Source: Actinomycetota bacterium
GTDB taxonomy: Bacteria; Actinomycetota; Actinomycetes; Nanopelagicales; Nanopelagicaceae
Assembly: GCA_947450545.1 (NCBI GenBank)
Contig: CANFVU010000003.1
Coordinates: 1-64,000 of the forward strand
Direction: 5' to 3'
Length of the DNA: 64,000 nucleotides
The notes beneath the pieces are model-generated. The model searched no databases. It was not told the DNA's origin and was given only the letters and a program-made list of their open reading frames with translations. The position numbers were made by a program, and so were the translations under genes. Positions 34,269 to 45,400 of the stretch are shown piece after piece (the first letter of the stretch is position 1; every line of letters begins with the position of its first letter).

Positions 34269-35198
34269 ATGAACTCGCCACATATCGTTGTAGTGGGAAG
34301 CACCATGACAGATATGGTGACCTACGCAAAAAAGATTCCACACCGTGGCGAAACACTCGTCGCTGATAGCTTTGTTATGGGCTTTGGTGGAAAAGGTGCC
34401 AACCAAGCCGTTATGGCAAAGCGTTTCGATGCCAAGGTTTCGATGGTGAACACTCTTGGCGAGGACGTCTTTGGCGACAGTACTCTGAAGAATTTCCAAT
34501 CTCAAGGTATTAATACTGATTTTATTCGTAGAGCGCCTGGAGCAAGCGGTGTAGCGCCGATTTGGGTGGAACCTGACGGCTCCAATCGCATCTTGATCGT
34601 CCCTGGTGCAAATTTCTTGATGACAGAAGAGCAGGCTCAATCTGCCATTGAGGGTTTACAAGGAATCTCCGTAGTCGTCGGACAACTCGAAATCCCTCAA
34701 AACGTAACAGCTGCTGCTTTTAAAGCTGCACGCAAACTTGGCATTCCTACAATTCTCAATCCGGCTCCGTACGCGCCAATCAGTGCAGAACTTCTTGAAT
34801 ATAGCGATTGGATCATGCCTAACGAAACAGAGTTTGCTGCAATGCACCCTGAAGGGTTAGCTCCAACGTCCGATGAAATTATTAGCGAATTTTCTAAGCG
34901 CATCAAAACCAACTTTGCCGTGACTCTCGGCGAAGCAGGCGCAGCTTTCACCACCGATGAAGGCGCTGTCATTCGCGTGAGTGCTCCAAAAGTCGATGCA
35001 ATCGACACAACTGGCGCCGGAGATGCGTTAGTTGGAGCATTTTCCGTTGGCTTGGCTCTTGGTTTGTCTCATGAAAAAGCTCTCAAACTCGGCTGCCTTT
35101 GCGCTTCTGATAGCGTTACACGTCTTGGTACACAGTCCTCATACCCATCTACGGAACGAGTGAATGAGATTCTGAGTGCCCTTATGAAAGAGGTATAG
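34269..35198 (+). CDS. rbsK: Ribokinase
   Basis: This 309-aa PfkB-family kinase phosphorylates ribose to ribose 5-phosphate. It contains GSTMTDMVTY (residues 8-17), the ribose-binding FVMGFGGKGANQAVMAKRF (36-54) and the ATP/catalytic DTTGAGDALVGAF near residue 243. Free ribose from the four nucleoside hydrolases is the obvious substrate. It starts after AGGAGA. The GTG of yajQ follows 3 bp after its stop. Confidence 0.92.
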   Translation: MNSPHIVVVGSTMTDMVTYAKKIPHRGETLVADSFVMGFGGKGANQAVMAKRFDAKVSMVNTLGEDVFGDSTLKNFQSQGINTDFIRRAPGASGVAPIWVEPDGSNRILIVPGANFLMTEEQAQSAIEGLQGISVVVGQLEIPQNVTAAAFKAARKLGIPTILNPAPYAPISAELLEYSDWIMPNETEFAAMHPEGLAPTSDEIISEFSKRIKTNFAVTLGEAGAAFTTDEGAVIRVSAPKVDAIDTTGAGDALVGAFSVGLALGLSHEKALKLGCLCASDSVTRLGTQSSYPSTERVNEILSALMKEV

Positions 35199-35201
35199 GC
35201 C

Positions 35202-35690
35202 GTGGCTGACGCAAGTTTCGATATCGTTTCAAAAATTGATCACATGGAAGTGGATAACGCTTTCAACCAGACTGACCGCGAAATCGCAACACGTTTTGAT
35301 TTTAAGAACACTGGAACCAAAATTGAAAAATCAGGCGAGAAAGTAAATATTGAAGCCGATGGCGAAGAACGCGCAAAAGCTGCACTCGAAGTTTTCAAAG
35401 AGAAGCTGATCAAGCGTGGAGTCTCACTCAAGCACCTTGATGCTAAAGATCCTCAACTCAGCGGCAAGGTCTACAAGATTGCATGCGAATTTAAAGAGGG
35501 TCTCTCAACCGAAAACGCTAAGAAAATTGCAAAGTTCCTCAAAGATGAAGGCCCTAAATCTTTAAAGACTCAAATTCAAGGTGATGAGCTTCGCGTCATA
35601 AGCAAGAGTCGCGATGATCTCCAAGAAGCAATCCAACAAGTCAAAGACCATCCGTGGGAGTTTGCAGTTCAATTCGTTAACTTCAGATAG
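35202..35690 (+). CDS. yajQ: YajQ family nucleotide-binding protein (UPF0234)
   Basis: This 162-aa protein has two tandem RRM-like alpha/beta domains. Hallmarks are ASFDIVSKIDHMEVDNAFNQ (residues 3-22), ATRFDFK and a C-terminal DHPWEFAVQFVNFR. Some YajQ proteins bind cyclic di-GMP or tRNA/GTP, but the role in actinobacteria is unclear. It starts with GTG 35202, three bases after rbsK, and is probably co-transcribed with it. Confidence 0.95.
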   Translation: MADASFDIVSKIDHMEVDNAFNQTDREIATRFDFKNTGTKIEKSGEKVNIEADGEERAKAALEVFKEKLIKRGVSLKHLDAKDPQLSGKVYKIACEFKEGLSTENAKKIAKFLKDEGPKSLKTQIQGDELRVISKSRDDLQEAIQQVKDHPWEFAVQFVNFR

Positions 35691-35704
35691 TCGCTGACTC
35701 CTCG

Positions 35705-36613
35705 ATGACCCACCAGAAGAGTTATAAAGTCGGATTGACCTTAGGTTTTGCTGCCTATTTAACGTGGGGGCTCTTTCCTCTCTATTGGCCGCTTCTCAAG
35801 CCAGCTAATTCCATTGAAATTGTTGCGCACCGAGCAGTCTGGTCTCTGATTTTCTGTCTCGGTTTGTTGGCTTATACGAAGCAACTCAAACCAACTTTGG
35901 CGCTTCTTAAAAACCCTCGCATCATGAAGCGACTCTTTCTCTCAACTGCGCTTGTATCGGTTAACTGGCTGACATATATCTGGGGCGTTAATCACGGCCA
36001 CGTCGTTGAATGTGCGCTGGGGTATTACATCAACCCACTGATCATTATTGCTTTTGGAATTCTTCTTCTCAAAGAGAAGATGCGCAAACTTCAATGGTTT
36101 GCTGTTGGATGCGCTGCAATCGGCGTCATTGTGCTCACTATTGATTATGGCCGTCCCCCATGGATTGCTTTAACTCTCGCCATATCGTGGGGCAGTTATG
36201 GCTTAGTGAAGAAGCAGCTTGGCTTAGGCGCACTTGAAGGTCTCACTATCGAAACCATCATTCTCTTTATTCCATGGACTGCTTATCTCATTTGGATGGA
36301 GCAACAAGGTACTGGGCAATTTGGACACCACACTGGTTTAACATTGCTCCTCATTCTTGCTGGAGCAGTCACAGCAATTCCATTATTGATGTTCAACGGC
36401 TCAACAAATCGTCTGCCTTTTACAATTATTGGATTACTTCAATACATCACTCCAACAGTTCAATTCCTTATTGGAGTTGTTGTGCGTCATGAAGCAATGC
36501 CAGTAGGAAGATGGATCGGATTTCTTGTTATTTGGGTTGCGCTGATTGCGCTCGGAATTGATCTAGTGAAATCAAGCAGTCCGAGTAATAATGGCGTCGC
36601 ACAAACTGATTAA
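35705..36613 (+). CDS. rarD: RarD/EamA-family transporter
   Basis: This 302-aa membrane protein has ten predicted helices in two EamA halves (about residues 10-145 and 150-290). RarD hallmarks include AAYLTWGLFPLYWP near residue 16, VNWLTYIWGVNHGHVVECALGYYINP (in parts, near residue 78-105) and a second-half LQYITPTVQFLIGV. It is a drug/metabolite-type permease with unknown substrate. Its last 42 bp overlap the convergent polyprenyl synthase gene. Confidence 0.92.
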   Translation: MTHQKSYKVGLTLGFAAYLTWGLFPLYWPLLKPANSIEIVAHRAVWSLIFCLGLLAYTKQLKPTLALLKNPRIMKRLFLSTALVSVNWLTYIWGVNHGHVVECALGYYINPLIIIAFGILLLKEKMRKLQWFAVGCAAIGVIVLTIDYGRPPWIALTLAISWGSYGLVKKQLGLGALEGLTIETIILFIPWTAYLIWMEQQGTGQFGHHTGLTLLLILAGAVTAIPLLMFNGSTNRLPFTIIGLLQYITPTVQFLIGVVVRHEAMPVGRWIGFLVIWVALIALGIDLVKSSSPSNNGVAQTD

Positions 36614-37561
36614 CGCTTCTTTCGCTGGCCCATCAGCCAACTCAGAAACAAGAGTCTTCGCATCATCTGCATACTTAACAAGAAGCATTCGCGAAACTTC
36701 CATCGCTGCATGGGTGCGAAGTGTCTTCAGCGTTGAAGCAACTACTGCTTCATCATGAATTGGCGCAGATAAGACCGCTTTAAGCTCAGCATCCTCAGGG
36801 TTATTCGACTCCAAGATATGAACTGTCACCATCGTTGGGACACCTTCACGCAAATCAGTTCCGGGGGTTTTGCCTGACTCATCGGTTTCACTTGCGATAT
36901 CAATAATGTCATCGGCAAGCTGGAACAGAATTCCAATTTTCTCGCCATACTCAGTCAAGATAGCAATATCTCGCTCAGATGCTCCAGCAAAAATTGCTCC
37001 GTATCGTGCGCTTGTTGCAATGAGTGAACCGGTCTTATCTGCAATCACTTGCGTGTAGTGCTCGAGAAGTGAGAGCCCCTCTGTTGAGCCTTGAGTCTCC
37101 ATAATCTGGCCAATAACTAAACGCTCAAATGTTTGTGCGTGAATTCGAACTGCTTCTGGACCAAGGTCTGCAAGAAGGGCAGATGTTTTTGCGAAGAGAT
37201 AATCGCCCGTAAGGATTGCAACAGTATTTCCCCAACGATTGTTGGCACTCTCAACTCCGCGGCGAAGCGGAGCTTCGTCCATAACATCGTCGTGATACAA
37301 AGTGGCTAGGTGAGTGAGTTCGCAAACAACTGCAGCAGCAATCACTTGATCATTTCCAGGTTTGCCAAATTGTGAGCCGAGAAGCGTCAAAAGCGGACGC
37401 AATCGCTTGCCGCCTGCTTCTACAAGATGTCGTGACGTTTCAATAACGAGTGGATATTTCCCCACGATATGAGAACGCAGAAGGTTCTCTACTTTTGCCA
37501 TATCGGCAACGAGAACGCTTTCCAAGCCTGGATCTAAACCAGGTATTCCTAATGACATCAA
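36572..37561 (-). CDS. Polyprenyl diphosphate synthase (menaquinone side chain)
   Basis: This 329-aa trans-isoprenyl diphosphate synthase has GGKRLRPLL near residue 50, the first aspartate-rich motif DDVMDEAPLRRG near residue 91, and the second, DDIIDIASE, near residue 216. It makes the long prenyl chain (probably hepta- to nonaprenyl) used by MenA. It lies 7 bp after nuoN on the same strand, so quinone-tail and Complex I genes share an mRNA, as in other actinobacteria. The residues setting chain length were not resolved. Confidence 0.92.
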   Translation of the reverse strand: MMSLGIPGLDPGLESVLVADMAKVENLLRSHIVGKYPLVIETSRHLVEAGGKRLRPLLTLLGSQFGKPGNDQVIAAAVVCELTHLATLYHDDVMDEAPLRRGVESANNRWGNTVAILTGDYLFAKTSALLADLGPEAVRIHAQTFERLVIGQIMETQGSTEGLSLLEHYTQVIADKTGSLIATSARYGAIFAGASERDIAILTEYGEKIGILFQLADDIIDIASETDESGKTPGTDLREGVPTMVTVHILESNNPEDAELKAVLSAPIHDEAVVASTLKTLRTHAAMEVSRMLLVKYADDAKTLVSELADGPAKEALISLCDAIITRTA

Positions 37562-37568
37562 TGACTAC

Positions 37569-39083
37569 TTATCGAATGAAGGTTGCGAAAGTTTGCGCAG
37601 TATTAAGAAGAAGCGAAGGAGCAACTCCAAGGACAATGGTCACAATTGCGCACACTGCGATAGCTATACGCGTCATAATCGATGGGATCACGACAGTCAC
37701 AGAGTCACTCTTAGGATCGGTGAAGAAGAGCATCACGACAACACGCAAGTAGAAGAAAGCGGTAATTGCTGAGGTAAGAACACCGACAACAACGACGACT
37801 GTATTTCCTGTTTCATAAGCGCCAGTAAAGAGTGAGAACTTTGCAATGAAGCCGCTGGTCAGCGGGATACCAGCAAAGCTCAATAGGAAGAGAGTAAAAA
37901 TAGAAGCTGTAAGTGGGGATTTCTTACCCAGCCCAACCCAACGATTCAAGTCAGTTACTTCACCGCTTGAATCGCGCACGAGAGTGATGACTCCAAAAGC
38001 GCCAAGCGTTGTGAATCCATAAGTTGCAAGATAGAACAGTGCACCTTTGAGTCCTGATGTGTTTAACGCAAGAACAGCAGCTAACAAGAAGCCAGCATGT
38101 GCGATAGAAGAGAATGCAAGCATGCGCTTTACATCTCGTTGTGCAATCGCAGCAACGCCACCCACAACCATCGTCAAAATTGCGATGGTGAGAATGATTG
38201 GCTTCCATTGCCATTCGGCAGGGCTGAATGCAACGTAGAAAATACGAAGAGTTGCGCCCATCGCAGCAATCTTTGTACAGGCTGCCATAAAGCCAGTGAT
38301 AGGAGTTGGGGCACCTTGGTAAACATCTGGAGTCCATGAGTGGAATGGAACTGCGCCAATTTTGAAGAGTAATCCAACTGAGAGAAAGACAATTCCGATC
38401 AAAAGGAATACATCGTTAGCTGCATTTGCAGAGATTGCAGATGCAATTCCATCTAATGTCATTGATCCTGAATACCCGTACAAGAACGCTGCTCCGAAGA
38501 GGAAGAATGCAGAGGAGAACGCTCCGAGAAGGAAATACTTCAACGCTGCTTCTTGTGAGAGAAGACGACGGCGACGAGAGAGCCCAGCCATCAGATACAA
38601 AGGCAGAGAGAGAACTTCAAGCGCAACGAAGAGAGTGATTAAGTCACTTGCTACAGGGAATAGAAGCATTCCACTTACTGCAAAGAGAGTGAGTGGGAAA
38701 ATTTCGGTTTGTTGCTTTCCAGCTTGAACAGCAGCCCGCTCATCCTCCGAGCCAGGAACTGCTGATGCTTGAGCTGCAAAGTTATCGGTATCTGCAATAA
38801 AGAGAATGGCGATAAAGGAGAGAATAAGAATCGTGCCTTGAATAAAGATTCCAACGCCATCGATTGCAACTGAATTAACTGCCGCAGTCTTAGAAGTTTG
38901 GCCGTGAATGCGCCATAAGAAAGCGAAAGCGAGAACAAGAGTTCCCAGCGCAATCGTTGTTTGAATCGCAGCGCGCGATCCCTTCTTCATGACTGCTTCG
39001 ACGAGAACGCCTAGGAGGGCGCCTCCAAGCACGATAAGAATTGGTGCTAATAACGCATATGAAAGTTGCGGTGCGATAAGCAT
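37569..39083 (-). CDS. nuoN: NADH dehydrogenase subunit N
   Basis: NuoN (504 aa) is one of three antiporter-like proton-pumping membrane subunits of Complex I, with about 14 helices. It carries the conserved ALEVLSLPLYLMAG segment with the TM5 Glu, and KIGAVPFHSWTPDVYQGAPTP (in parts) with the TM7 Lys. Start overlaps nuoM stop by one base (TAATG). It is the last nuo gene, followed by the polyprenyl synthase. Confidence 0.96.
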   Translation of the reverse strand: MLIAPQLSYALLAPILIVLGGALLGVLVEAVMKKGSRAAIQTTIALGTLVLAFAFLWRIHGQTSKTAAVNSVAIDGVGIFIQGTILILSFIAILFIADTDNFAAQASAVPGSEDERAAVQAGKQQTEIFPLTLFAVSGMLLFPVASDLITLFVALEVLSLPLYLMAGLSRRRRLLSQEAALKYFLLGAFSSAFFLFGAAFLYGYSGSMTLDGIASAISANAANDVFLLIGIVFLSVGLLFKIGAVPFHSWTPDVYQGAPTPITGFMAACTKIAAMGATLRIFYVAFSPAEWQWKPIILTIAILTMVVGGVAAIAQRDVKRMLAFSSIAHAGFLLAAVLALNTSGLKGALFYLATYGFTTLGAFGVITLVRDSSGEVTDLNRWVGLGKKSPLTASIFTLFLLSFAGIPLTSGFIAKFSLFTGAYETGNTVVVVVGVLTSAITAFFYLRVVVMLFFTDPKSDSVTVVIPSIMTRIAIAVCAIVTIVLGVAPSLLLNTAQTFATFIR

Positions 39084-40588
39084 TACTTACCTGCCTTTGG
39101 TTGTGGATCTTCGTAGCCAGCGTGTGTCATGACTTCATGTGAAGCTGGATTTAAGACATCGGTAATTGGCTTTGGGAAGAATCCAAAAATCACGAGGATT
39201 GCAATGACGGGAGCAATCGCAATTTTCTCGCGGAGATTTAAATCTGTGAGCGATTCATTTCCAGGAGTGGTTGGGCCATGCAGTGAACGTTGCACTGTAA
39301 GCAAGACATAAAGCGCTGCTAAAACAATTCCCGTGGTTCCAATAATTGCTGGGATTGGATAACGCGTGAATGTTCCAACCAGCACGAGGAATTCGCTGAC
39401 GAAACTTGAGAGGCCAGGAAGAGCTAACGCTGACATACCTGCAATGAAGAAGGACCATGCCATCACAGGAGTGACACGTTGTAGGCCGCCAAAGTCTTCA
39501 ATTGTGCTCGATCCGCGACGCGAAACCATCCACCCCGCAACCAAGAAGAGCGCAGCAGTCGAGAAGCCATGGTTCACCATGTAGAGCGATGCTCCGGTGA
39601 GACCTTGTGATGTCATCGCGAATATTCCAAGAGTGATGAATCCAAAGTGGCTGATGGATGTGAAGGCGATCAGGCCGTTGATATCGCGCTGGCCGATTGC
39701 CAAGAAAGCTCCGTAGAGAATTGAAATCAACGAAAGAACGATGATTGCTGGAGTAAAGGTGTGCGCAGCGTGTGGGAAGAGAGCAATACAGAAACGGATC
39801 ATTCCGTATGTGCCCACTTTATCCAGTACGCCAAGCAACAAAACAGATGTTGCAGGAGTAGCGGATTTAGCAGCTGTAGGAAGCCAAGTATGGAGAGGCC
39901 ACAACGGAGCTTTGATTGCAAAAGCAATGAAGAATCCTAGGAAGAGCAAGTTCTCGGTTGCGGAATCGATATGAAGTGATGACAACGCAGTCACGTCAAA
40001 AGTGGAGCCAATTTGGTTTGTGGCAATCACATAAGTTCCGATAACAGCTGCGAGCATTAAGAGTCCGCCGAGCAAGCTATAAAGCAAGAATTTCATGGCA
40101 GCTTGAGCGCGCTCTCCGCGACCATACCCACCAATAAGGAAATAAACAGGAATGAGCATCGCTTCAAAGATGACATAGAACAAGAAGACATCTGTTGCAG
40201 CAAAGACGCCCACCATCATGGTTTCAAGAACCAAAATCAAGGCGTAATACACACGTGGTGACCAACGACCATTTTCTGATTCATTCCATCCAGCAAGCAA
40301 CACAATGGGAACGAGCACAGTGGTCATCAAAATAAGAACGAGAGCAATACCATCGATTCCAACCGCGTATTTGATGCCAAAGGATGAAATCCAATTACGG
40401 GATTCGACAAATTGCATTGCAGAATTGCCGCGATCAAAACGAAGCGCCATTAGTATTGCAATCACTAGATCAACAACAGATACGCCGATCGCAAATTGCT
40501 TGATAAGTGTGGTTGAACCTTTTGGTAGCGCGAAGAGGCCGAGTACGCCAAGAAGCGGTACGAGCTCTAGAACTGTTACAAGACTCAT
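39083..40588 (-). CDS. nuoM: NADH dehydrogenase subunit M
   Basis: NuoM is about 501 aa, with 14 helices. The conserved Glu in the [20 protein letters not shown] region (in parts, TM5) and [15 protein letters not shown] with the TM7 Lys are visible, as is SSISHFGF-like [12 protein letters not shown]. The frame is open from 40603, but ATG 40588 (MSLVTVLE) forms the same ATGA overlap with nuoL seen at other nuo junctions, so I use it. Confidence 0.95.
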   Translation of the reverse strand: MSLVTVLELVPLLGVLGLFALPKGSTTLIKQFAIGVSVVDLVIAILMALRFDRGNSAMQFVESRNWISSFGIKYAVGIDGIALVLILMTTVLVPIVLLAGWNESENGRWSPRVYYALILVLETMMVGVFAATDVFLFYVIFEAMLIPVYFLIGGYGRGERAQAAMKFLLYSLLGGLLMLAAVIGTYVIATNQIGSTFDVTALSSLHIDSATENLLFLGFFIAFAIKAPLWPLHTWLPTAAKSATPATSVLLLGVLDKVGTYGMIRFCIALFPHAAHTFTPAIIVLSLISILYGAFLAIGQRDINGLIAFTSISHFGFITLGIFAMTSQGLTGASLYMVNHGFSTAALFLVAGWMVSRRGSSTIEDFGGLQRVTPVMAWSFFIAGMSALALPGLSSFVSEFLVLVGTFTRYPIPAIIGTTGIVLAALYVLLTVQRSLHGPTTPGNESLTDLNLREKIAIAPVIAILVIFGFFPKPITDVLNPASHEVMTHAGYEDPQPKAGK

Positions 40589-42471
40589 AGGGTCACCATC
40601 CAAATTGTTGTGAGGAGGGCTAAGACACCGACCACCATGATGAGTGCGTAGCTACGAACATAGCCATTTTGAATTTTACGAAGGTTGGTCGAACCAACTG
40701 CAATCGTGCCGCCAACACCACGAACTATGCCGTCAATAAATGATTTATCCATACCAACAAAGAAGCGTGTAAGTGCTTGACCTGGGCGTACAAGAACGCG
40801 ATCGTTGAAATCATCTTGTAGAAGGTCGCGACGAACGATACGAGTAAGCACGTTGCCTGCTGGTGCTTCGACTGGAACAGTGCGGTATTTAACGATTGCA
40901 ATGGCAACGCCTACTGCCACAACACCAAGAGCGAGAGCTGAAACTGTCATTGGGGCAAGAAGTGCTTCTCCTTCTTCTGCGCCACTTGCGTTCACAACAG
41001 GTTCGAGCCACTTTACAAGTGCGTGACCTGAATTAAAGAGGAATCCAGAGGCAATGGAGCCAACAGCAAGAATCACCATAGGAATCCACATGAGTGCTGG
41101 GGATTCGTGTGGGTGAGCTTCATCATCCCAACGCTTTGTACCAGTGAAAGTTAAAACAATGACGCGAGTCATGTAGAAAGCTGTTATCGCTGCACCGAGA
41201 AGCGCTGCTCCCCCGACGATGACGCCTTTGCTTCCGCCAATGTTGAAAGCAGTTTCAATAATTTTATCTTTTGAATAGAAACCTGCGAATGGTGGAACTC
41301 CAATGATCGCAAGGTATCCGAGACCAAATGTGACTGCAGTGATTGGCATGACTTTGCCGATTGCACCGTAACGACGCATATTTACTTCATCATTCATGCC
41401 ATGCATGACTGAACCAGCACCAAGGAACATTCCAGCTTTAAAGAATCCGTGAGTGAGCAGATGCATGATTGCAAATGCGTAACCAATTGGTCCGAGACCT
41501 GTTGCAAGAATCATGTAGCCGATTTGAGACATCGTGGAAGCAGCAAGTGCTTTCTTAATGTCATCTTTAGCTGTGCCTACGAGAGCTCCGAAGAGAAGTG
41601 TGATTGCACCAACTGCGATCACCATGTTCTGTGCGGTGTGGGATGCATCAAAAACAAAGTTGGAACGGGTGATGAGGTAAACGCCTGCTGTCACCATTGT
41701 TGCTGCGTGAATCAGAGCAGATACAGGAGTTGGGCCAGCCATCGCGTCGCCAAGCCATGATTGCAATGGGAATTGAGCAGATTTACCAGCAGCAGCCAAG
41801 AGGAGCATCGCGCCAAGGGCTGTTAATGCAGCTGTTGAGGCATGTGGAACGCCTTCTTTAACGCCAGCAAAGGAAACGCTTCCGAATTGTGCAAAGGCAA
41901 TCATGATTGCAAGGGATAAACCAATATCTCCAACGCGGTTGGCAACGAAGGCTTTTTTAGCTGCAACAGCATATGCAGGCTTCTGGTTCCAGAATCCAAT
42001 CAATAGATAGGAAGCAAGACCTACGCCTTCCCAACCAACATAAAGGTTGAGGTAGGAATCACCGAGCACCAAAAGAAGCATCGCTGCAACGAAAAGATTG
42101 AGGTAGGCGAAGAATCGACGACGATCGTGGTCGTGCGACATATAAGCAATGGAATAGATATGAATCAGTGTTCCAACTCCGGTAATGAGGAGTACGAAAC
42201 AGATTGAAAGTTGATCCAGGAGAAGTGAAGCGTGGACGTTAAATGATCCCACTGAAATCCAAGTAAAGAGATCTTGCGTTGCTGCTCGGGCATCTCCACT
42301 GCGAGAACGCATCGAGAAGAATTCGATTACAGCGATTGCAAACGTTGAGGCAGAGACGAGCGTTGCAACGTAATGGCCCCACTTGTCAGCAATACGACCC
42401 AAAAGAAGAAGGATTGCAGCACTTACCAAAGGCAGTGCGATGAGATAAACGAGATGTGACGATGTTGTCAT
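40585..42471 (-). CDS. nuoL: NADH dehydrogenase subunit L
   Basis: NuoL (628 aa) is the distal antiporter-like subunit, with about 16 helices including the C-terminal lateral helix that braces the pump modules. Visible motifs are [18 protein letters not shown] with the TM5 Glu, [32 protein letters not shown] (in parts) with the TM7 Lys, and [11 protein letters not shown]. It overlaps nuoM by 4 bp; nuoK ends 2 bp before its start. Confidence 0.97.
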   Translation of the reverse strand: MTTSSHLVYLIALPLVSAAILLLLGRIADKWGHYVATLVSASTFAIAVIEFFSMRSRSGDARAATQDLFTWISVGSFNVHASLLLDQLSICFVLLITGVGTLIHIYSIAYMSHDHDRRRFFAYLNLFVAAMLLLVLGDSYLNLYVGWEGVGLASYLLIGFWNQKPAYAVAAKKAFVANRVGDIGLSLAIMIAFAQFGSVSFAGVKEGVPHASTAALTALGAMLLLAAAGKSAQFPLQSWLGDAMAGPTPVSALIHAATMVTAGVYLITRSNFVFDASHTAQNMVIAVGAITLLFGALVGTAKDDIKKALAASTMSQIGYMILATGLGPIGYAFAIMHLLTHGFFKAGMFLGAGSVMHGMNDEVNMRRYGAIGKVMPITAVTFGLGYLAIIGVPPFAGFYSKDKIIETAFNIGGSKGVIVGGAALLGAAITAFYMTRVIVLTFTGTKRWDDEAHPHESPALMWIPMVILAVGSIASGFLFNSGHALVKWLEPVVNASGAEEGEALLAPMTVSALALGVVAVGVAIAIVKYRTVPVEAPAGNVLTRIVRRDLLQDDFNDRVLVRPGQALTRFFVGMDKSFIDGIVRGVGGTIAVGSTNLRKIQNGYVRSYALIMVVGVLALLTTIWMVTL

Positions 42472-42473
42472 GG

Positions 42474-42773
42474 CTATCGCTTCAACAAACTAGCGTCATC
42501 AACAGACGCTGATCGACGGGAGCGATACATCGTGACGATAATCGCAAGGCCAACTACTACTTCACATGCCGCTACAACCATTGTGAAGAATGAAGCCACT
42601 TGGCCCACTAAATCACCGTTGACGCGAGAGAACGTTACAAATGCGAGGTTTGCTGCGTTGAGCATTAATTCAACGCACATAAAGACAACAATTGCGTTAC
42701 GGCGGACCACTACGCCCACTGCGCCAAGTGTGAAGAGAATGGCTGACAAGTAGAGGTAATTCGAGATATTCAT
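42474..42773 (-). CDS. nuoK: NADH dehydrogenase subunit K
   Basis: NuoK (99 aa, standard size) has three helices with the conserved membrane glutamate in [13 protein letters not shown] and a second acidic residue in [12 protein letters not shown], both part of the proton path. It starts on the base after the nuoJ stop codon. Confidence 0.96.
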   Translation of the reverse strand: MNISNYLYLSAILFTLGAVGVVVRRNAIVVFMCVELMLNAANLAFVTFSRVNGDLVGQVASFFTMVVAACEVVVGLAIIVTMYRSRRSASVDDASLLKR

Positions 42774-43571
42774 TTACTTCTCCTCCTCTTCAATTTTGTT
42801 CAGTTCAAAAGGCGTTGAGGAGATCATGTCGCCGCGCGCTTCCAAAACTCGCGAAACAGAAGCTTGAGCGGGAAGTCCATCTGGACCAAGAGCTGGGACA
42901 TCCACTGCATTGTGAAGTGCATAGATACCTGAGCCTGGCAATCCAGCTGCTGTTGCGAGTGAGTCGCCGCGGAAACGTGCGATAGAAAGATCGCGTTGAG
43001 AAGTACGTGACTTTACTTTCTGGCTATGAGCCAAAACCATCGCGCCGAGCGCTGCAGTAATCAATAGCGCAGAGACAACTTCGAAAGCCCATACATACTT
43101 TGTGAAAAGCTCGTTTGCTAGACCTTGAACGTTGCCATTGGCATTAATTGATTCAACGCCAGTCGCAGGGTGATTGAGAGTTGCGCGTCCAATGAGTGAA
43201 AGAAGAAGTCCGGCGATTCCAATTGCTGCAGTAATTGCAGCTGGGCGTTGGCCCTTAATATTTTCAACAAGTGAATCGGATGAATCCACACCCACGAGCA
43301 TCAAAATAAATAGGAAGAGCATCATCACTGCGCCGGTATAAACAACCACTTGGACGATTCCAAGGAAGAGCGCACCTTGTGCGATGTAGAAAATTGCCAA
43401 AGTAACCATGACCCAAGCAAGGAGAAGAGCTGAGTGAACAGCTTTCTTCACAAGCAACATTCCAAGTGCCGCTAAAACAGCGAGTGGTGCCAAGATCCAA
43501 AACTGAACTGCTTCTGGTGTTGCAGTATTGCCAATCTGCAGTTGAGCAGAGAGAGCGAAAATATTATGCAT
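42774..43571 (-). CDS. nuoJ: NADH dehydrogenase subunit J
   Basis: NuoJ (265 aa) has five helices in the first 190 residues, with [19 protein letters not shown] (residues about 76-94) typical of the pi-bulge helix TM3. A cytoplasmic tail of about 75 residues makes it longer than the E. coli protein, as usual in actinobacteria. It overlaps nuoI by 8 bp. Confidence 0.95.
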   Translation of the reverse strand: MHNIFALSAQLQIGNTATPEAVQFWILAPLAVLAALGMLLVKKAVHSALLLAWVMVTLAIFYIAQGALFLGIVQVVVYTGAVMMLFLFILMLVGVDSSDSLVENIKGQRPAAITAAIGIAGLLLSLIGRATLNHPATGVESINANGNVQGLANELFTKYVWAFEVVSALLITAALGAMVLAHSQKVKSRTSQRDLSIARFRGDSLATAAGLPGSGIYALHNAVDVPALGPDGLPAQASVSRVLEARGDMISSTPFELNKIEEEEK

Positions 43572-44169
43572 CAGTCGCCTTCACTTCCTGAGAAGGATGG
43601 CTTCCTGTGACTTCACCCTTGTAATACGAGGTATCGGTTGTTCCTGGATACATTGGATGAGGAGGTTGGAGCATTCCTGAGCGAAGTGGTGCAAGTAAAT
43701 CTTCTTTTTCAAAGATCAATTTGCCGCGATTATTTTCAGCAAGTTCATATTCATTTGTCATTGTGAGCGCACGAGTTGGGCACGCTTCAATGCAAAGACC
43801 GCAGAAAATACAACGCAAGTAATTGATTTGATAAACCTTGCCGAAACGCTCACCTGGAGAATATTGAGCATCTGGAGTGTTATCGCCTGCTTCAACCAAG
43901 ATTGCATCTGCTGGACACGCCCATGCACAAAGTTCGCAACCAATACATTTTTCAAGGCCATCGTCATAACGGTTGAGTTGGTGGCGACCGTGGAAACGTT
44001 CAGCAACAGGTGGCTTCACTTCTGGGTATTGAATGGTTTCAACCTTTTTAAACATAGTCGCAAAGGTCAACCAGAAGCCCTTGAGCTGTGTAAAGAATGG
44101 TGCTGGAGATTGTTCAGGAATTTGCGTGCTCTGCTGAACCGCTTTCTCGACGCTGTAATCGTCAGCCAT
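43564..44169 (-). CDS. nuoI: NADH dehydrogenase subunit I
   Basis: NuoI (201 aa) carries the two [4Fe-4S] clusters N6a/N6b. Ligands are Cys75/78/81/85 in [12 protein letters not shown] and Cys120/123/126/130 in [12 protein letters not shown]. The N-terminal region (about 40 residues before the usual membrane-associated helix) and the C-terminal tail are longer than in E. coli. The ATG lies within the end of nuoH (8-bp overlap), preceded by GGAG. Confidence 0.97.
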   Translation of the reverse strand: MADDYSVEKAVQQSTQIPEQSPAPFFTQLKGFWLTFATMFKKVETIQYPEVKPPVAERFHGRHQLNRYDDGLEKCIGCELCAWACPADAILVEAGDNTPDAQYSPGERFGKVYQINYLRCIFCGLCIEACPTRALTMTNEYELAENNRGKLIFEKEDLLAPLRSGMLQPPHPMYPGTTDTSYYKGEVTGSHPSQEVKATDA

Positions 44170-45400
44170 GGATCTCCTCCGTGCCGTTATTGATGGATCC
44201 CGTTAAGGAAGGAACTGGGAATGATGGCGCAGGGAATGCTTTAAGAGATTCTGCATTCTCTTTCTTCGTCTTCTCTTTATTGCGTTCAAACAATGACGTC
44301 GCTGAGAAGATTAAGAGCAACACTCCGAATGTGAAAGCCACGATCACAAAACGAGAAGCTCCTTGTTGAGACAAAACTCGGAGAGTTGAAACAATCATGA
44401 TCCAGAGCAAGCTCACTGGAATAAGTACTTTCCAACCAAATTGCATGAATTGGTCGTAACGCAAACGAGGAAGCGTTCCGCGCAACCAAACAAAGAGGAA
44501 GAAGAAGAGAATAACTTTGGCGAAGAACCAGACCAAAGTGAACCATCCACCAAGCCATGCTTCGGTAAATCCAAGACCTGGGAGCGCGTGATAGCCGCCG
44601 AGGAAGAGGGTCGTTGCAAGAGCTGAAACTGAAACCATATTTACATATTCAGCTAAGAAGAAGAGCGCGAATTTCAGCGATGAATATTCAGTGTGGAATC
44701 CACCAACGAGTTCGCCTTCAGCTTCTGCAAGGTCGAATGGAGCGCGGTTTGTTTCACCCACCATTGAAATTACATAAATGATGAATGAAGGGAAGAGAAC
44801 AACACCAAACCACCATTTATCTTGCGCATCGATAATTGCTGAGGTCGACATCGATCCTGAATAGATAAAGACAGCGACGAGTGAAAGTCCCATTGCAACT
44901 TCATACGAAATAACTTGTGCGCTCGAGCGAAGTCCTCCAAGGAGAGGGTATGTCGAACCTGAAGACCAACCAGCAAGAACGATTCCGTAAACACCCACAG
45001 ATGCAATCGCAAGGACATAGAGAACACCAACGGGTAGATCAGTAAGTTGCATCGCTGTTGTGTGACCGAATAAATGAACTTTGCCTGTCATTGGAATGAC
45101 TGCGAAAGCCATGAAACATGTTGTTGCAGAGATGATTGGAGCAATGACGAAAACGATTCGATCTGCAGCCTTTGGAATGAGATCTTCTTTAAGAGCTAAT
45201 TTCACGCCATCAGCCAAGCTTTGAAGAAGTCCAAACTTTCCTACGCGGTTTGGTCCAACGCGGACTTGCATGCGAGCAACGATTCGACGTTCTGCCCAAA
45301 TAGAGAGAAGTGTGGCAACTACGCAAATGACGAAGATTAAGACGCCTTTAACAGCGATTAACCAACCTGGATCTGCACCAATAAGTTCTACAGTGCTCAT
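44162..45400 (-). CDS. nuoH: NADH dehydrogenase subunit H
   Basis: NuoH (412 aa) is the membrane subunit forming much of the quinone chamber, with eight or nine helices. Conserved segments are [18 protein letters not shown] (near residue 48), [14 protein letters not shown] and the acidic loop [20 protein letters not shown] (in parts). The frame is open to 45424, but ATG 45400 (MSTVELIG) gives the ATGA overlap with nuoG. The C-terminal cytoplasmic tail of about 50 residues is Lys/Glu-rich. Confidence 0.96.
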   Translation of the reverse strand: MSTVELIGADPGWLIAVKGVLIFVICVVATLLSIWAERRIVARMQVRVGPNRVGKFGLLQSLADGVKLALKEDLIPKAADRIVFVIAPIISATTCFMAFAVIPMTGKVHLFGHTTAMQLTDLPVGVLYVLAIASVGVYGIVLAGWSSGSTYPLLGGLRSSAQVISYEVAMGLSLVAVFIYSGSMSTSAIIDAQDKWWFGVVLFPSFIIYVISMVGETNRAPFDLAEAEGELVGGFHTEYSSLKFALFFLAEYVNMVSVSALATTLFLGGYHALPGLGFTEAWLGGWFTLVWFFAKVILFFFLFVWLRGTLPRLRYDQFMQFGWKVLIPVSLLWIMIVSTLRVLSQQGASRFVIVAFTFGVLLLIFSATSLFERNKEKTKKENAESLKAFPAPSFPVPSLTGSINNGTEEIHG

